DNA of 64,000 nt from Nitrososphaerales archaeon (GCA_030041355.1 JASHNZ010000094.1:1-64000); one strand, 5' to 3'; shown: positions 34,662 to 44,029, counted from the first letter of the stretch. Notes: a model not told the origin generated them from the letters alone. Translations and numbers: made by a program.

Positions 34662-34772
34662 CCGGTTCATTCCTCGCGAAAGGACAGATCGCGTTGATAG
34701 CGCCTTGATCCCTCGCATCGCGAGAGCAGCATTACGTCAAGTGTCTGCTTTAGGTAGCTACAATTGAACCGG
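34662..34772. ncRNA. Possible structured RNA in a GC-rich intergenic region
   Basis: CCGGTTCA (34662-34669) and TGAACCGG (34765-34772) can pair and enclose a GC-rich 95-base stretch. Inside, CTCGC-ATC-GCGAG (34712-34724) forms a tight hairpin. The region is richer in GC than the other intergenic regions and has no open frame of note. It could be a small RNA, or a leader of the next gene. No known RNA family is recognised. Confidence 0.25.
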
Positions 34773-34830
34773 AGAAGCGAATAAATTCATCATAAAATGA
34801 AGGCTTTCTAGTCAGAGCTCCTTCCACACC

Positions 34831-35637
34831 TTGATTGATGCCGAACTGCGAAATTTCGAGATTACGACTAGGAACGGAGCAATCCTGGAATCCAACAAGC
34901 AGATCTGGCAAACTCTCGGAATCAAACAGACTGACAATGCTCTATTCTTCCCTGCACCTAATGCCTTGGTCCCGCTGAGATTTGCCAAGTTCATGAACAA
35001 GCGAAAGGTCACTTTTGTAGATAGCAATGACATTAACGTAAGCACCTTGATTTCGCTCGCAGCAGATCTGAAGCTTTCGAATGTTACTGTAAAACTTGCG
35101 AATGCAAATGGAAAATTTCCAATCGCAGATTCGGCCTTCGAAGTCATATACAGCGATCTCGGATTCTCAAGCTTTTGCCAAGAATACAAAATAGATGTTG
35201 AGACTTTGGCGAAAGAATTAGTAAGGATTCTAAAACCAGGCGGAAAACTTGCAGCTTTGGACGAAAACGGAGCTCCGGTGATGTACCCATGTCCTCCCGA
35301 GATTCAGGCGATCAGGGCAAAACTCGATGCTCCGAGAGCTGACAAACTCATCATGGGCAGGAGGATTTATGGAGCGCTCAAGACGTGCGGCCTCAAAAAT
35401 CCAAAGCTCATGGGATACTCGAGGTTCGTTACGAGCGATGATCACGAGCTTATGGAATCGGAGCTTCTCAGAAGAATTGCAAACCTCGATCCACACTCCG
35501 CAGAAACGCAATCCAAGGTCTCAGTTCCAGCTCCCGAGGTCGAAAAGTACAGGGCCTGGCTAAAGTCGCAGATCTCGAACGATTCCTTCATGATTCAGTT
35601 CAACACCATTTTAGCTTTCGGAGAAAAAAGCGATTGA
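34831..35637 (+). CDS. Methyltransferase-fold protein with atypical motif I
   Basis: 268 residues from a TTG; no other start is possible upstream because of a stop. The order of secondary structure fits class I SAM methyltransferases: strand KVTFVDSND (59-67) for the acidic motif, SAFEVIYSDLG for motif III, and the LKPGGKLAALDENG stretch after it. The glycine-rich motif I is replaced by FFPAPNALVPLRFAKF, so SAM binding is uncertain. It stands alone. Confidence 0.6.
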   Translation: MIDAELRNFEITTRNGAILESNKQIWQTLGIKQTDNALFFPAPNALVPLRFAKFMNKRKVTFVDSNDINVSTLISLAADLKLSNVTVKLANANGKFPIADSAFEVIYSDLGFSSFCQEYKIDVETLAKELVRILKPGGKLAALDENGAPVMYPCPPEIQAIRAKLDAPRADKLIMGRRIYGALKTCGLKNPKLMGYSRFVTSDDHELMESELLRRIANLDPHSAETQSKVSVPAPEVEKYRAWLKSQISNDSFMIQFNTILAFGEKSD

Positions 35638-35696
35638 CGAGTTTACCTGATCGCCTAACCTACGAAATCAAGCTCCAATTTGTAAAAGTTCATGCT

Positions 35697-36698
35697 TTAT
35701 GAAAATTTTGGGACTAATTCCTCACCAGCAAGCCTAACATATTTCAAGTCGTAGAAGCATGGTATAAAGATCAGATCTTGGATTCCAGCTCTTTCAAATT
35801 CCTTGATTTGGGAAATGCACTGGTCAAGCGTGCCCCGTACTGCGGAATTCGGGGTGCACCCTGTGTTCTTTGGCAAATCCATGTACTCTGAAGTAAATTG
35901 CTTCGCGATCCGGTCTCCCTCTTCAAAGCTATCCTCAATAGCTAAGGGCACAATATTCATACGGCGGAGAGCTTCTGGATTTCGCCCATTTTTCCTCGCA
36001 CTTTCTGCAACCTTGTGAAAAGAATCGGCGAACCCTTGGGGCGTGTAATAATACGAAATCCATCCATCCGAGAGCCTTCCCACTCGAGCCAAAGCTGAGT
36101 CAGAATATCCTCCGATTACCAAAGGAATTGGAATTTCGCTCTTCGGTTCCATAGAAGCATGTTCGAGCCTAAATCCTTCGGAAGAATACTGCACATCTTT
36201 CTCCGTAAGTAGGGATTTCACAAGTTTGAATCTCTGCTCGAAGATCTTCCCTCTCTTTTCATACGGGAGCCCTACTGCCTCAAATTCCTTCTCGTACCAC
36301 CCTGCGGCAGACCCTATAATGAGACGTCCGTTTGTCAGATATTGGATCGTGGATAGTACCTTGGCCAAAACAATCGGATTGCGAAGTGCGAGAATGAGGA
36401 CACCTGTGCCAAGCTTGATCCTTTTGGTCCTCGCTCCTATCGACGCGAGTGTGGTTAACGAGTCCAACACAGGAAAGACCTTACGAGAGCCGAGAAGAAT
36501 ATGATCCCAGACCCAGACAGAGTCAAAGCCTAAGGATTCAGCCGTGTCTGCCATTTGATATAGCGAAGTGCTGGTCAGCCGTCTATGCGGAGGAGTAAAA
36601 CTCTCTAGAGCGATTCCGAATCTCAAAACATAGCACTCTTCCGGATTCTCGTATCTGCTGCTTGGCACAGAAGAGAAAAGACTTTTGCTCGCATACAC
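35697..36698 (-). CDS. LLM-class F420-dependent oxidoreductase
   Basis: Up to 333 residues of the bacterial-luciferase-like TIM barrel family. Typical segments are ADTAESLGFDSVWVWDH (about 50-66), RIKLGTGVLI, GRLIIGSAAGW and PLVIGGYSDSALARVG. Many archaeal members use coenzyme F420. The family normally begins MRFGI, which would put the start at a TTG at 36626; the ATG at 36698 lies 30 bp after the endonuclease gene and adds 24 residues. It is probably co-transcribed with nth. The substrate is unknown. Confidence 0.83.
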   Translation of the reverse strand: MYASKSLFSSVPSSRYENPEECYVLRFGIALESFTPPHRRLTSTSLYQMADTAESLGFDSVWVWDHILLGSRKVFPVLDSLTTLASIGARTKRIKLGTGVLILALRNPIVLAKVLSTIQYLTNGRLIIGSAAGWYEKEFEAVGLPYEKRGKIFEQRFKLVKSLLTEKDVQYSSEGFRLEHASMEPKSEIPIPLVIGGYSDSALARVGRLSDGWISYYYTPQGFADSFHKVAESARKNGRNPEALRRMNIVPLAIEDSFEEGDRIAKQFTSEYMDLPKNTGCTPNSAVRGTLDQCISQIKEFERAGIQDLIFIPCFYDLKYVRLAGEELVPKFS

Positions 36699-36728
36699 GA
36701 AGTCTAAACATGGAGAAAATAGGATCTT

Positions 36729-37436
36729 CTAGCCGGCCGGATTCATCCTCTTCAGATTTTTGAAGTAATGACATTTTGAATTTAAGACACACTGAAGGCA
36801 TTTTGGTGAGCGAGCAGAGCAGATCTGTCTCCCGTGAAAAATCAAGAGCGTCGAAAGTCTGGGCCAGAGATCCTTTGGAGTAATTTTCATTAGGTCTGCT
36901 TCGATCTTTTCAGGTGTCTTCTGAGCCGTCAATCCTATCCGCCTTGAAAGGCGAAATACATGCGTATCGACCGCGATTCCTTCGATTTTTCCGTAGCCTG
37001 CACTCAGAACAATGTTGGCCGTCTTGCGACCTACTCCTTTGAGGCTCAGCAGGGCCTCCATGTTGTCTGGAACCTTGCCTTCAAAACGGACCATAATTTG
37101 CTTTGAAATCTCCCTGATTCTTCTCGCTTTGACATGATAAAATCCCGTGGATCTCACAAGGCGTTCCAAGTCTGAGATTCTGGCAATTGACATCGATTTT
37201 GCATCAGGAAATCTTTGAAAAAGTTTGGGAGTTACTTTGTTAACCTGAACGTCTGTTGATTGTGCTGACAAAATTGTCGCGATCAACAATTGAAATGGAT
37301 CACTGTGTGTCAGGTGAGTCTTGATTTTCGGATAGATATCATCCAGTTTCACCACTACTTCTTTTCCACTCACAGTAGGAGAAAATGAAGCGATTTGTAT
37401 CGATGCCATGGTTTTACCAGTTCGAGATGTTCCCAT
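36729..37436 (-). CDS. nth: Endonuclease III, DNA glycosylase/AP lyase
   Basis: 235 residues. The helix-hairpin-helix LKGVGRKTANIVL holds the catalytic Lys138; the catalytic Asp157 is in VDTHVFRL. The [4Fe-4S] loop has the correct Cys spacing: 206, 213, 216, 222. It removes oxidised pyrimidines from DNA. An N-terminal extension of about 25 residues may not be translated; a later ATG is available at residue 10. It is divergent from amrS. Confidence 0.93.
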   Translation of the reverse strand: MGTSRTGKTMASIQIASFSPTVSGKEVVVKLDDIYPKIKTHLTHSDPFQLLIATILSAQSTDVQVNKVTPKLFQRFPDAKSMSIARISDLERLVRSTGFYHVKARRIREISKQIMVRFEGKVPDNMEALLSLKGVGRKTANIVLSAGYGKIEGIAVDTHVFRLSRRIGLTAQKTPEKIEADLMKITPKDLWPRLSTLLIFHGRQICSARSPKCLQCVLNSKCHYFKNLKRMNPAG

Positions 37437-37509
37437 GTGAGCACTCTAGCAAGAACACTTATTTGATTAGCTGGCTCTATAGATATGGTTAGACCGAGAC
37501 AGTGGAAAT

Positions 37510-38568
37510 ATGAAGGAGGCCGAGCTCTATATCCCCATTGCCAATGGCAGAGTAATGTGCACGGCATGTGCTCGACATTGTCAGGTCGGAGAAGGCCAGA
37601 TAGGTCTCTGCGGGATTCGGCAGAACATCGGGGGAAAGTTGCAGCTTCTTTCCTACGGCAAGCTTTTCACGGGTCATATTGATCCGATCGAAAAGAAACC
37701 TGTGACTCATTATCATCCGGGCTCGAGAATTTTTTCCGTAGCTACCAGCGGCTGTTCATGGTTATGCCGTTATTGCCAGAATTGGGACATTTCGCAGAGA
37801 AGAAAGATCGAGGGATTCGACATTGAACCAGTTCAAGTTCCAAGGTTAGCTCAAGCTCAGGAATGCCAAGGGATTGCGTATACTTACAACGAACCTTCAA
37901 TATTCATTGAGTTTGCAAGAGATATTGGCGTTGAAGCTCACAGAAAGGGCATGTTCAATATCTTTGTTTCAAATGGATATGACACTCCGGAATCCGTGGC
38001 TATGATGAGCCAGTTTTTGGACTGCATTACTGTAGATTTCAAAGGGAGTGGAGAAACAAATTTTGTACGCAAGTACATCGGAATTCCGAACGCCGATCCG
38101 ATTTTTGACACTCTAGACGAGATAAGAAAAAAGACAAAGATCCACGTGGAGATCACCGATCTTATTGTGCCTCAAGTGGGAGACAACCTCGAGCAGGCTA
38201 GAAAACTCAGCAAATGGGTTTACGACCACCTCGGGCCGGAGACTCCAATTCATTTTCTTAGGTTCCATCCAGACTACAAGATGATGGAATTCCCAAATAC
38301 GCCTGTCGAGACTTTGGAGAAACATCACAAAATTGCAAAAGAGGAAGGATTGGACTACGCTTACTTGGGTAATGTCCCTGGTCATCCGCTCGAACACACA
38401 TACTGCCCAGAATGCAAGAAAGTCGTCGTGGAAAGATACGGGTACGACATCACAGGCTGGTTTCTGGATTCAAAAAACAACTGCAGATTCTGCGGTCATC
38501 CTATTTCCATAGAAGGAAAATTAGCTGCCACCGTAAGTGAGGAAAGGTACCTGCCTGCCTACTTCTAA
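37510..38568 (+). CDS. amrS: AmmeMemoRadiSam system radical SAM enzyme (AmrS)
   Basis: 352 residues. The radical SAM cluster motif is GCSWLCRYC (Cys82, Cys86, Cys89, spacing C-x3-C-x2-C). The N-terminus has four Cys (17, 20, 24, 34) typical of the family, which resembles pyruvate formate-lyase activating enzyme. The C-terminus adds CPEC and CRFC, a zinc-ribbon-like pair. The system's partners (AmmeMemoRadiSam proteins A and B) are not in the window. The family's reaction is not well established. Confidence 0.88.
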   Translation: MKEAELYIPIANGRVMCTACARHCQVGEGQIGLCGIRQNIGGKLQLLSYGKLFTGHIDPIEKKPVTHYHPGSRIFSVATSGCSWLCRYCQNWDISQRRKIEGFDIEPVQVPRLAQAQECQGIAYTYNEPSIFIEFARDIGVEAHRKGMFNIFVSNGYDTPESVAMMSQFLDCITVDFKGSGETNFVRKYIGIPNADPIFDTLDEIRKKTKIHVEITDLIVPQVGDNLEQARKLSKWVYDHLGPETPIHFLRFHPDYKMMEFPNTPVETLEKHHKIAKEEGLDYAYLGNVPGHPLEHTYCPECKKVVVERYGYDITGWFLDSKNNCRFCGHPISIEGKLAATVSEERYLPAYF

Positions 38569-38611
38569 GTTATTAAGAATCCACAGTAGGTACAATTCGA
38601 GGCTTTAGAAA

Positions 38612-38758
38612 ATGTGCTACGATGTAGTCGCCTGTCCGAGTTGCGGAGAATGGCTGGATGAATTCAGTGCTTCCGCTCATGAATGCAAGATTGTAAAGAA
38701 AGAGTCGGTGTTTGAAAAGCCCGCTGAACTGGTCGTAAGGAAGAGAGCCCGAAACTAG
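38612..38758 (+). CDS. Small zinc-binding protein
   Basis: 48 residues from an ATG: CPSCGEW near the start and HEC at residues 23-25 make a possible zinc site, followed by a basic tail (VVRKRARN). A TATA-like TTATTAAG (about 38570-38577) lies 35-40 bp upstream. It is too short to assign. It lies between amrS and the PAC2 gene in the same direction. Confidence 0.5.
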   Translation: MCYDVVACPSCGEWLDEFSASAHECKIVKKESVFEKPAELVVRKRARN

Positions 38759-38801
38759 AATCGCAATTCTCTTCGCTTTTTGAAAAAGAGTTACTTTCAT
38801 C

Positions 38802-39587
38802 TTGAAAATAGATATAGTTGAAAAGGAAACCCCGGAACTCTCCGAACCTCTAATGATCTGCGGTCTTCCGGGCTCGGCTTTGGTTGGGAAATTGGCAGTA
38901 GATCATCTAGTTCAGGAACTTCCTGCTGAGCACCTTGCCGAGCTTTACCTTGACGGAATGGCTCCTCAGGTCTTCATAGAAACTGATGGGACGGTCTCTT
39001 CGCTGAATAACGATCTGTTTTATTGGAAGAGTAAGGCCAAAGGTGTCCCGGATCTGATCCTTTACACCGCTGACGCACAGCCCGCTACGCAAGAAGCGGA
39101 GTACGTACTTTCAGAGACGGTGATCAATTATGTCTCAAAGAAATACAAATCGCGCCAGATGATAACTCTGGGAGCGTTTGTCACTGGTGGCTTTTCAGAT
39201 GATCCCAAGGTCTATGCCGCCGCTACCGACGAAGCGCTTGTCAAGACCGCTTCTTCAAACGGGTGCGAAGTCATGAAAGATGGCTCCATTACGGGAATGA
39301 ATGGAATACTGCTGGGGATTGCAAAACTCAAGGGAATGAAAGGCTACGCGTTGCTTGGCGAAACCTCTGGCTACGCTCTAGATCCAAAGGCCTCCACAGC
39401 ACTGCTTCTCAGTTTGGAAAAACTGATTGGGGTAAAAGTAGATCTAAAGGAATTGAATGAGCGAGCCAAGGAGGCGCAAAGTGTGCTTCAGAGCGTGGAG
39501 GCCATGAGGAAACAGCAAACGATAGAAAGACCGGAGGGAGAACCAGGCGAAACTGACGATGAAAAGAAGCTAGGATATATCAGCTAG
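38802..39587 (+). CDS. PAC2-family protein (proteasome assembly chaperone-like)
   Basis: 261 residues, PAC2 (DUF75) family: the start (PLMICGLPGSALVGKLAVDHL), the PDLILYTADAQP strand, the MITLGAFVTGG segment and GMNGILLGIAKLKG all fit. The last 50 residues are a charged helical tail. Archaeal PAC2 proteins are related to eukaryotic proteasome assembly chaperones, but their role in archaea is mostly inferred. TTG start. The stop overlaps the convergent ferredoxin gene by 4 bp. Confidence 0.85.
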   Translation: MKIDIVEKETPELSEPLMICGLPGSALVGKLAVDHLVQELPAEHLAELYLDGMAPQVFIETDGTVSSLNNDLFYWKSKAKGVPDLILYTADAQPATQEAEYVLSETVINYVSKKYKSRQMITLGAFVTGGFSDDPKVYAAATDEALVKTASSNGCEVMKDGSITGMNGILLGIAKLKGMKGYALLGETSGYALDPKASTALLLSLEKLIGVKVDLKELNERAKEAQSVLQSVEAMRKQQTIERPEGEPGETDDEKKLGYIS

Positions 39588-40240
39588 CCATTCGGAAGCG
39601 GCGGATGAATTCTTTCTCCGGTCTCTGCGTCTTCAATTATGATCGCGCCCGTCGGGCACATTTGAGCTGCCTGCAAGATCTCGTCATTGCTCGCACCGTA
39701 CGGATCTACAACGTAAGCTAGTGGAGCTAGTAGAGAAGGAACAACTTGCTTTTTCAACTGGAACACACTCGGAGCCAGCTCAACGCAAACCCCATTGGCG
39801 ATGCAAATATCTTCGTCCACCCGAATTCGGATTGAGCGTAGTTCTCTTTTCTTTATGGTCAGAGGCTCGTACCTGTAACCCAAGTAAAATGATGCCAGTC
39901 CCAAAGCGCTCATGGCTCCGCCAAGTAGCTTTGCAGAATTATCCGTAGATGTCATCATGCCGGTATAGATCTCACCGTAGCAAGTATAATCCGAACTGGC
40001 AACAATGCAAACTACACTGTTAGCCGTTCCATTGAACATGGTAATCGCCTTTTCCTGCGCCTGACCCACCGAAATGAAATTGCCTTGGGAATCGGTCAAG
40101 GGCACATATACAGGCGTTGGGATCCTTTGGTAAGCCGCTGACGTGACAGGCACGAAACCATAAGTTGCGAATCCTAATCCCAAAATTAAAATGATTATTC
40201 CTAGATAAACAAGCGGATCTTTCGAACGAAAGAAAGCCAA
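39584..40240 (-). CDS. Membrane-anchored ferredoxin-type protein
   Basis: 218 residues. A first helix (10-30) and a second near 103-122 hold it in the membrane, with a 70-residue external loop that carries two Cys (78, 87). The cytosolic C-terminus (138-200) is a single-cluster ferredoxin fold: Cys146, Asn149, Cys152 and Cys195 (in CPTGAI). The second ligand of the usual C-x2-C-x2-C is Asn, so a [3Fe-4S] cluster, or a [4Fe-4S] with another ligand, is likely. It may pass electrons at the membrane; no partner enzyme is adjacent. Confidence 0.78.
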   Translation of the reverse strand: MAFFRSKDPLVYLGIIILILGLGFATYGFVPVTSAAYQRIPTPVYVPLTDSQGNFISVGQAQEKAITMFNGTANSVVCIVASSDYTCYGEIYTGMMTSTDNSAKLLGGAMSALGLASFYLGYRYEPLTIKKRELRSIRIRVDEDICIANGVCVELAPSVFQLKKQVVPSLLAPLAYVVDPYGASNDEILQAAQMCPTGAIIIEDAETGERIHPPLPNG

Positions 40241-40379
40241 CCCCTTTCTTGGAGGCTGAGAATCATTATCCGACGACGTTTTATTTCACCGCTATCTTCG
40301 CGTTCTCTTTCGGATTCGCTATTTATTCGATATAAGAATTGTCGAGAGCGCACTCCTTTTTAGAATAGCTTTCAGATCT

Positions 40380-40961
40380 GTGCGCACTCTCAAGATGACG
40401 ATTCCATCACCAAAGAAATACAAGATCGATCGTAGCATAAAGATTGACAGAAAAGTACTCAGTGGAACTTTAGCTTTCAAGGACATTTTCGTCGGTTTTG
40501 ATAAAGTGGACGCTGTGAGACAAATATTTGGAGAGAAAACCGACGAACAATTGTCTAAACTCAAGGTGGAAGTTTTCCCGCGCGAAGGCTTCATGGGAGT
40601 CTCCGACGAAGATGGCCATATTTTTGCAAGTCAATACTATATTCGGAACGGAGCTATGTGGTCGGTTTATCTTGACATAGTTCACGAGCTTGTTCACGTG
40701 AGACAGTTCTTCGAAGGTAAACAGCTCTTTGATCCTGCCTTTGCGTACGTCGATCGCCCAACAGAAATAGAAGCTTACCAAGTTGGGGCCATGGAAGCAA
40801 GAAGAATCGGGATGACCGAGCTGGAGATCTTTGAATATCTAGAAGTTCCTTGGATTTCTAAGGCGGAACACCTCCGGCTCGCAAAGGCTTGCAATGTTCT
40901 ACTTGATGAAATTGTGCTGAACCGCGACAACGCAAAGACGGCCGGAAACACGAAAAAGTAG
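40380..40961 (+). CDS. Putative zinc metallopeptidase (HExxH protein)
   Basis: 193 residues (GTG; an ATG 15 bp on is also possible). The zinc motif HELVH (102-106) lies in a helix, and a downstream acidic helix PTEIEAYQVGAMEA (128-141) offers the third ligand, Glu129 or Glu131. This layout resembles small gluzincin-type peptidases. No signal peptide is seen, so it is probably cytosolic. The substrate is unknown. Confidence 0.62.
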   Translation: MRTLKMTIPSPKKYKIDRSIKIDRKVLSGTLAFKDIFVGFDKVDAVRQIFGEKTDEQLSKLKVEVFPREGFMGVSDEDGHIFASQYYIRNGAMWSVYLDIVHELVHVRQFFEGKQLFDPAFAYVDRPTEIEAYQVGAMEARRIGMTELEIFEYLEVPWISKAEHLRLAKACNVLLDEIVLNRDNAKTAGNTKK

Positions 40962-41082
40962 CCTGTTTTTGGAATAGTTGCCCGACACAGTTCAGTCTTA
41001 AATGACGGTTAGGCGGTTCCCTTCATGGAGAGCCAGGATCTCGTTGAGAATTGCGTAATTCTATTATTCTTAGGCCATCGCT

Positions 41083-41553
41083 TCAATTGTGAGAAGCTTT
41101 GGGATTCATGGCCTTTCTGATCTTGTCAGCTATATTTTCCATTTCTTCATTAGATAGACGCTTTCGATCCATCCATTTTCCCTTGTCAATTAATTTAACA
41201 GGTATAGTATGAATGTGGACGTGTGGAACGACTTGATTTGCCGCTTCGCCATTGTTTTGAACGAAGCGAAATCCATCGGCTTCCGTGGCGCGAACCACAG
41301 CTTTGGAAACCATCGAAGCCACCGTGAATAGTCCTCCTATTTCTTCCTCGTTCATGTCCCAAACTGTTTCTCCGTGTTTTTTCGGACAAACCAGAGTATG
41401 ACCGAGACTAAAGGGAAAAGCGTCTAGGAATGCAATGTACTTTTCATCTTGATACACTGTGAACGAAGGCAGACTCCCTTTAACAATCTTGCAAAAGACA
41501 CAATTTGAAAGCGAAGCATCGGACTTTGGTCGACTGCTGCTTGAAAGGGACAT
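41083..41553 (-). CDS. HIT-family nucleotide hydrolase
   Basis: 156 residues. The histidine triad HVHIHTIPV (His111, His113, His115) is intact, and Cys18-x2-Cys21 is the zinc pair seen in the Hint branch. It hydrolyses nucleoside phosphoramidates or related dinucleotides. The N-terminal ten residues are a Ser-rich tail. It stands alone. Confidence 0.92.
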   Translation of the reverse strand: MSLSSSSRPKSDASLSNCVFCKIVKGSLPSFTVYQDEKYIAFLDAFPFSLGHTLVCPKKHGETVWDMNEEEIGGLFTVASMVSKAVVRATEADGFRFVQNNGEAANQVVPHVHIHTIPVKLIDKGKWMDRKRLSNEEMENIADKIRKAMNPKASHN

Positions 41554-41612
41554 CGTGCAGAATCAATTGAGCGATTGTTTTTCTAAACCTTTTCCCGCTT
41601 TGGATAGATCTT

Positions 41613-42170
41613 TCATGACGAAACTGTAAAGCTTCCGTTGAGCACTACCGATTGATAAGTACCGAGCGAGTTCCCGATGTAGTTTATGTCCACTGTGGAA
41701 ATGAAGATCCTCACTTGAAGAGTATGATTCCCAACAGGAGCCTGAAAGTTTTGGATCTCAAAATAGAACGTCTCTAGGTTTGATTGCAGGTTTGATTTTA
41801 CGATGGCGCTGCTATCTATTGCTCCATCAATCAGGAAAGATGAGCTTTGCAACGCTAAAGCAACTCCTCTAGTAAAGAACGAAGTAATTTGTTGATTGAC
41901 GAGCGCGCAATAGACCGCAACTCTCGTCGCACTATTGCTAGTTAGGTTCTCACTATAATCCAATCCGAACTCGAAATGATAGGTTCCCGACGGGTCACTT
42001 ATGTTGTAGCCAATCGTTGTCTCTGAGCCACCAAACAGCCCATTTTGAAGTTGACTCTCTGATTGAACTCGAAGAGGTCTGGGAGAAGTCACCGTCCAGA
42101 CGACGAGACTGATAATAGTCAACAGGACTATGGCAATGGCCGTCATCTTGATTATACTAGAGACTTTCAC
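41613..42170 (-). CDS. Membrane-anchored external protein, unknown
   Basis: 185 residues: one N-terminal helix (9-29), then a beta-rich Ser/Asn/Gln-rich domain without Cys apart from one. The layout fits a single-pass protein with its domain outside the cell. No family is recognised. It is divergent from elp3. Confidence 0.6.
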   Translation of the reverse strand: MKVSSIIKMTAIAIVLLTIISLVVWTVTSPRPLRVQSESQLQNGLFGGSETTIGYNISDPSGTYHFEFGLDYSENLTSNSATRVAVYCALVNQQITSFFTRGVALALQSSSFLIDGAIDSSAIVKSNLQSNLETFYFEIQNFQAPVGNHTLQVRIFISTVDINYIGNSLGTYQSVVLNGSFTVSS

Positions 42171-42298
42171 AGCTACGCGCCCTGTTTAGAAGTAAATTGA
42201 GAGCAAGAGCCTATAAAATTGCCCCTTTTTTTGGCGAAGAAAGGAACAGCTCTTATAGATTCACGATTGCAAAATTTTAGAAACATAGGTCAGGGTTC

Positions 42299-43897
42299 TT
42301 GCAAGTCACAGATATTCACTCCAAAGCTATGCTAGAACTTGCAAGACGCCTTGAAGAACTGGAACCAAAAGGCGAACTTGGGCTAAACGAAATCTCCAAG
42401 GTCAAATTAGCTGTTTGTGAGGAGTATGGCATGGATCGTGTTCCGAGGAATTCAGAGATCTTAGACCTTCTGTCTCCTTCGATGAAGATCGCATTCGAAT
42501 CAAGGTTGCGCCGAAAAAGCATAAGGACGAAGTCGGGAATTGCCGTTGTCACCGCGATCACAAAGCCTTTTGACTGTCCGCATGGAACCTGCACTTTTTG
42601 CCCCGGGGGAGTCCGCTTTGGAACCCCTCAGAGCTATACGAAAGAATCTCCTGCCGCTTCCTTTGGAATTTCAAGAGGTTTTGATCCTGGGAAGCAAGTT
42701 GCGGATTCTATTCGGAACCTTGAGCGAAACGGACATGATACGAGTAAAGTGGAGTTGATACTTCTAGGTGGAACGATTCTTGCAATGCCGCTCGAATATC
42801 AAAGAGATTTTGTCAAGACTAGCTATGAGAGCCTGAACGAAGACACCTCGGGCTCTCTTCCGGACGCAATAAGGAAAAATGAGCTTGCGAAGCACCGGTG
42901 CGTTGGGCTCACAATTGAAACTAAACCAGATTGGTGCAAGAAAGAACATGTAGACTTGCTTCTGTCCTATTGTACAACCCGGGTTGAAATCGGAGTTCAG
43001 TCACTCCGGGAGGAAATTCTTCGTTATGTGAATCGTGGTCATACAGTACAGGATACATTTGACGCCTTCGCCGTGGCAAAGGATTCTGGTCTCAAAATCG
43101 TCGCTCATATGATGCCCGGGCTACCCCTTTCAGATCCCGATAAAGATCTCGAAGACCTTATGGCTTTGGTAAATGATGATCGCCTAAAACCGGATATGCT
43201 CAAGATCTATCCGACGCTGGTCATCGAAGGAACCGCGCTGTATCAGCAGTTCAAATTGGGAAAATACACACCGTACAAGCTCGAAGAAATCATCGAAATT
43301 CTTGTTCGTTTCAAGGAACAAGTTCCTCCTTGGCTACGAATAATGAGGATTCAAAGAGAAATCCCCAAGGAGGAGATAGTTGGGGGTGCGAATGCGGGAA
43401 ATCTCAGACAGCTCGTGCTGGAAGAAATCCAGCGAAGAGGAGCTCGTTGCCGATGCATCAGATGCAGGGAAATCGGGCACCATGGTGCTCTCAGGGTTTC
43501 TGACCCAGAGTTTAAACGAATTGATTATGATTCGTCGGATGGGCACGAGGTGTTTCTGTCATACGAGGATCAAAAATCAGATGTTCTCTATGGCTTCCTC
43601 CGGATGCGAATTCCCTCGGGAAAAGAACACAGACCAGAGATTGTCAACACACGAGCCTCGTTGGTCAGAGAACTTCATGTGTATGGACCAGTGGTGCCAG
43701 TTGGAGAGAACATAAGAACAATTGAGCAGACGCAGCACAGAGGGCTTGGAACGAAATTACTTCAAAAGTCAGAAGAAATAGCGAGAAGCGAATTTGGGCG
43801 AAAGAAACAAGTTGTAATTTCAGCGTCAGGTACCAGGGAGTACTATCGCAAACGCGGGTACAAAGACAACGGAGTCTACGTTTCCAAAATTCTCTGA
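42299..43897 (+). CDS. elp3: Elp3, tRNA U34 carboxymethyl-modifying radical SAM/acetyltransferase
   Basis: 532 residues, normal for archaeal Elp3. Radical SAM motif CPHGTCTFC (Cys93, Cys98, Cys101) is followed by the Elp3-specific FGTPQSYT...PAASFG region. The C-terminal 110 residues are the GNAT acetyltransferase domain with the acetyl-CoA-binding HRGLGTKLLQKSEEIA and a final YYRKRGY. It makes cm5U34 in tRNA from acetyl-CoA. TTG start. Archaea have Elp3 without the other Elongator subunits. Confidence 0.95.
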   Translation: MQVTDIHSKAMLELARRLEELEPKGELGLNEISKVKLAVCEEYGMDRVPRNSEILDLLSPSMKIAFESRLRRKSIRTKSGIAVVTAITKPFDCPHGTCTFCPGGVRFGTPQSYTKESPAASFGISRGFDPGKQVADSIRNLERNGHDTSKVELILLGGTILAMPLEYQRDFVKTSYESLNEDTSGSLPDAIRKNELAKHRCVGLTIETKPDWCKKEHVDLLLSYCTTRVEIGVQSLREEILRYVNRGHTVQDTFDAFAVAKDSGLKIVAHMMPGLPLSDPDKDLEDLMALVNDDRLKPDMLKIYPTLVIEGTALYQQFKLGKYTPYKLEEIIEILVRFKEQVPPWLRIMRIQREIPKEEIVGGANAGNLRQLVLEEIQRRGARCRCIRCREIGHHGALRVSDPEFKRIDYDSSDGHEVFLSYEDQKSDVLYGFLRMRIPSGKEHRPEIVNTRASLVRELHVYGPVVPVGENIRTIEQTQHRGLGTKLLQKSEEIARSEFGRKKQVVISASGTREYYRKRGYKDNGVYVSKIL

Positions 43898-44029
43898 TTT
43901 CGTGTGCCAATGTTAGTACTGGCTCCTATCTGCAAAGCTCCATCTCGGTCAAGTTATCAGCTTTGCGAAGTCGATTAGGCGAAGGCTCAACCTTTTCATA
44001 GTCATCTGATGCGAGGATAATGTCGAGCC

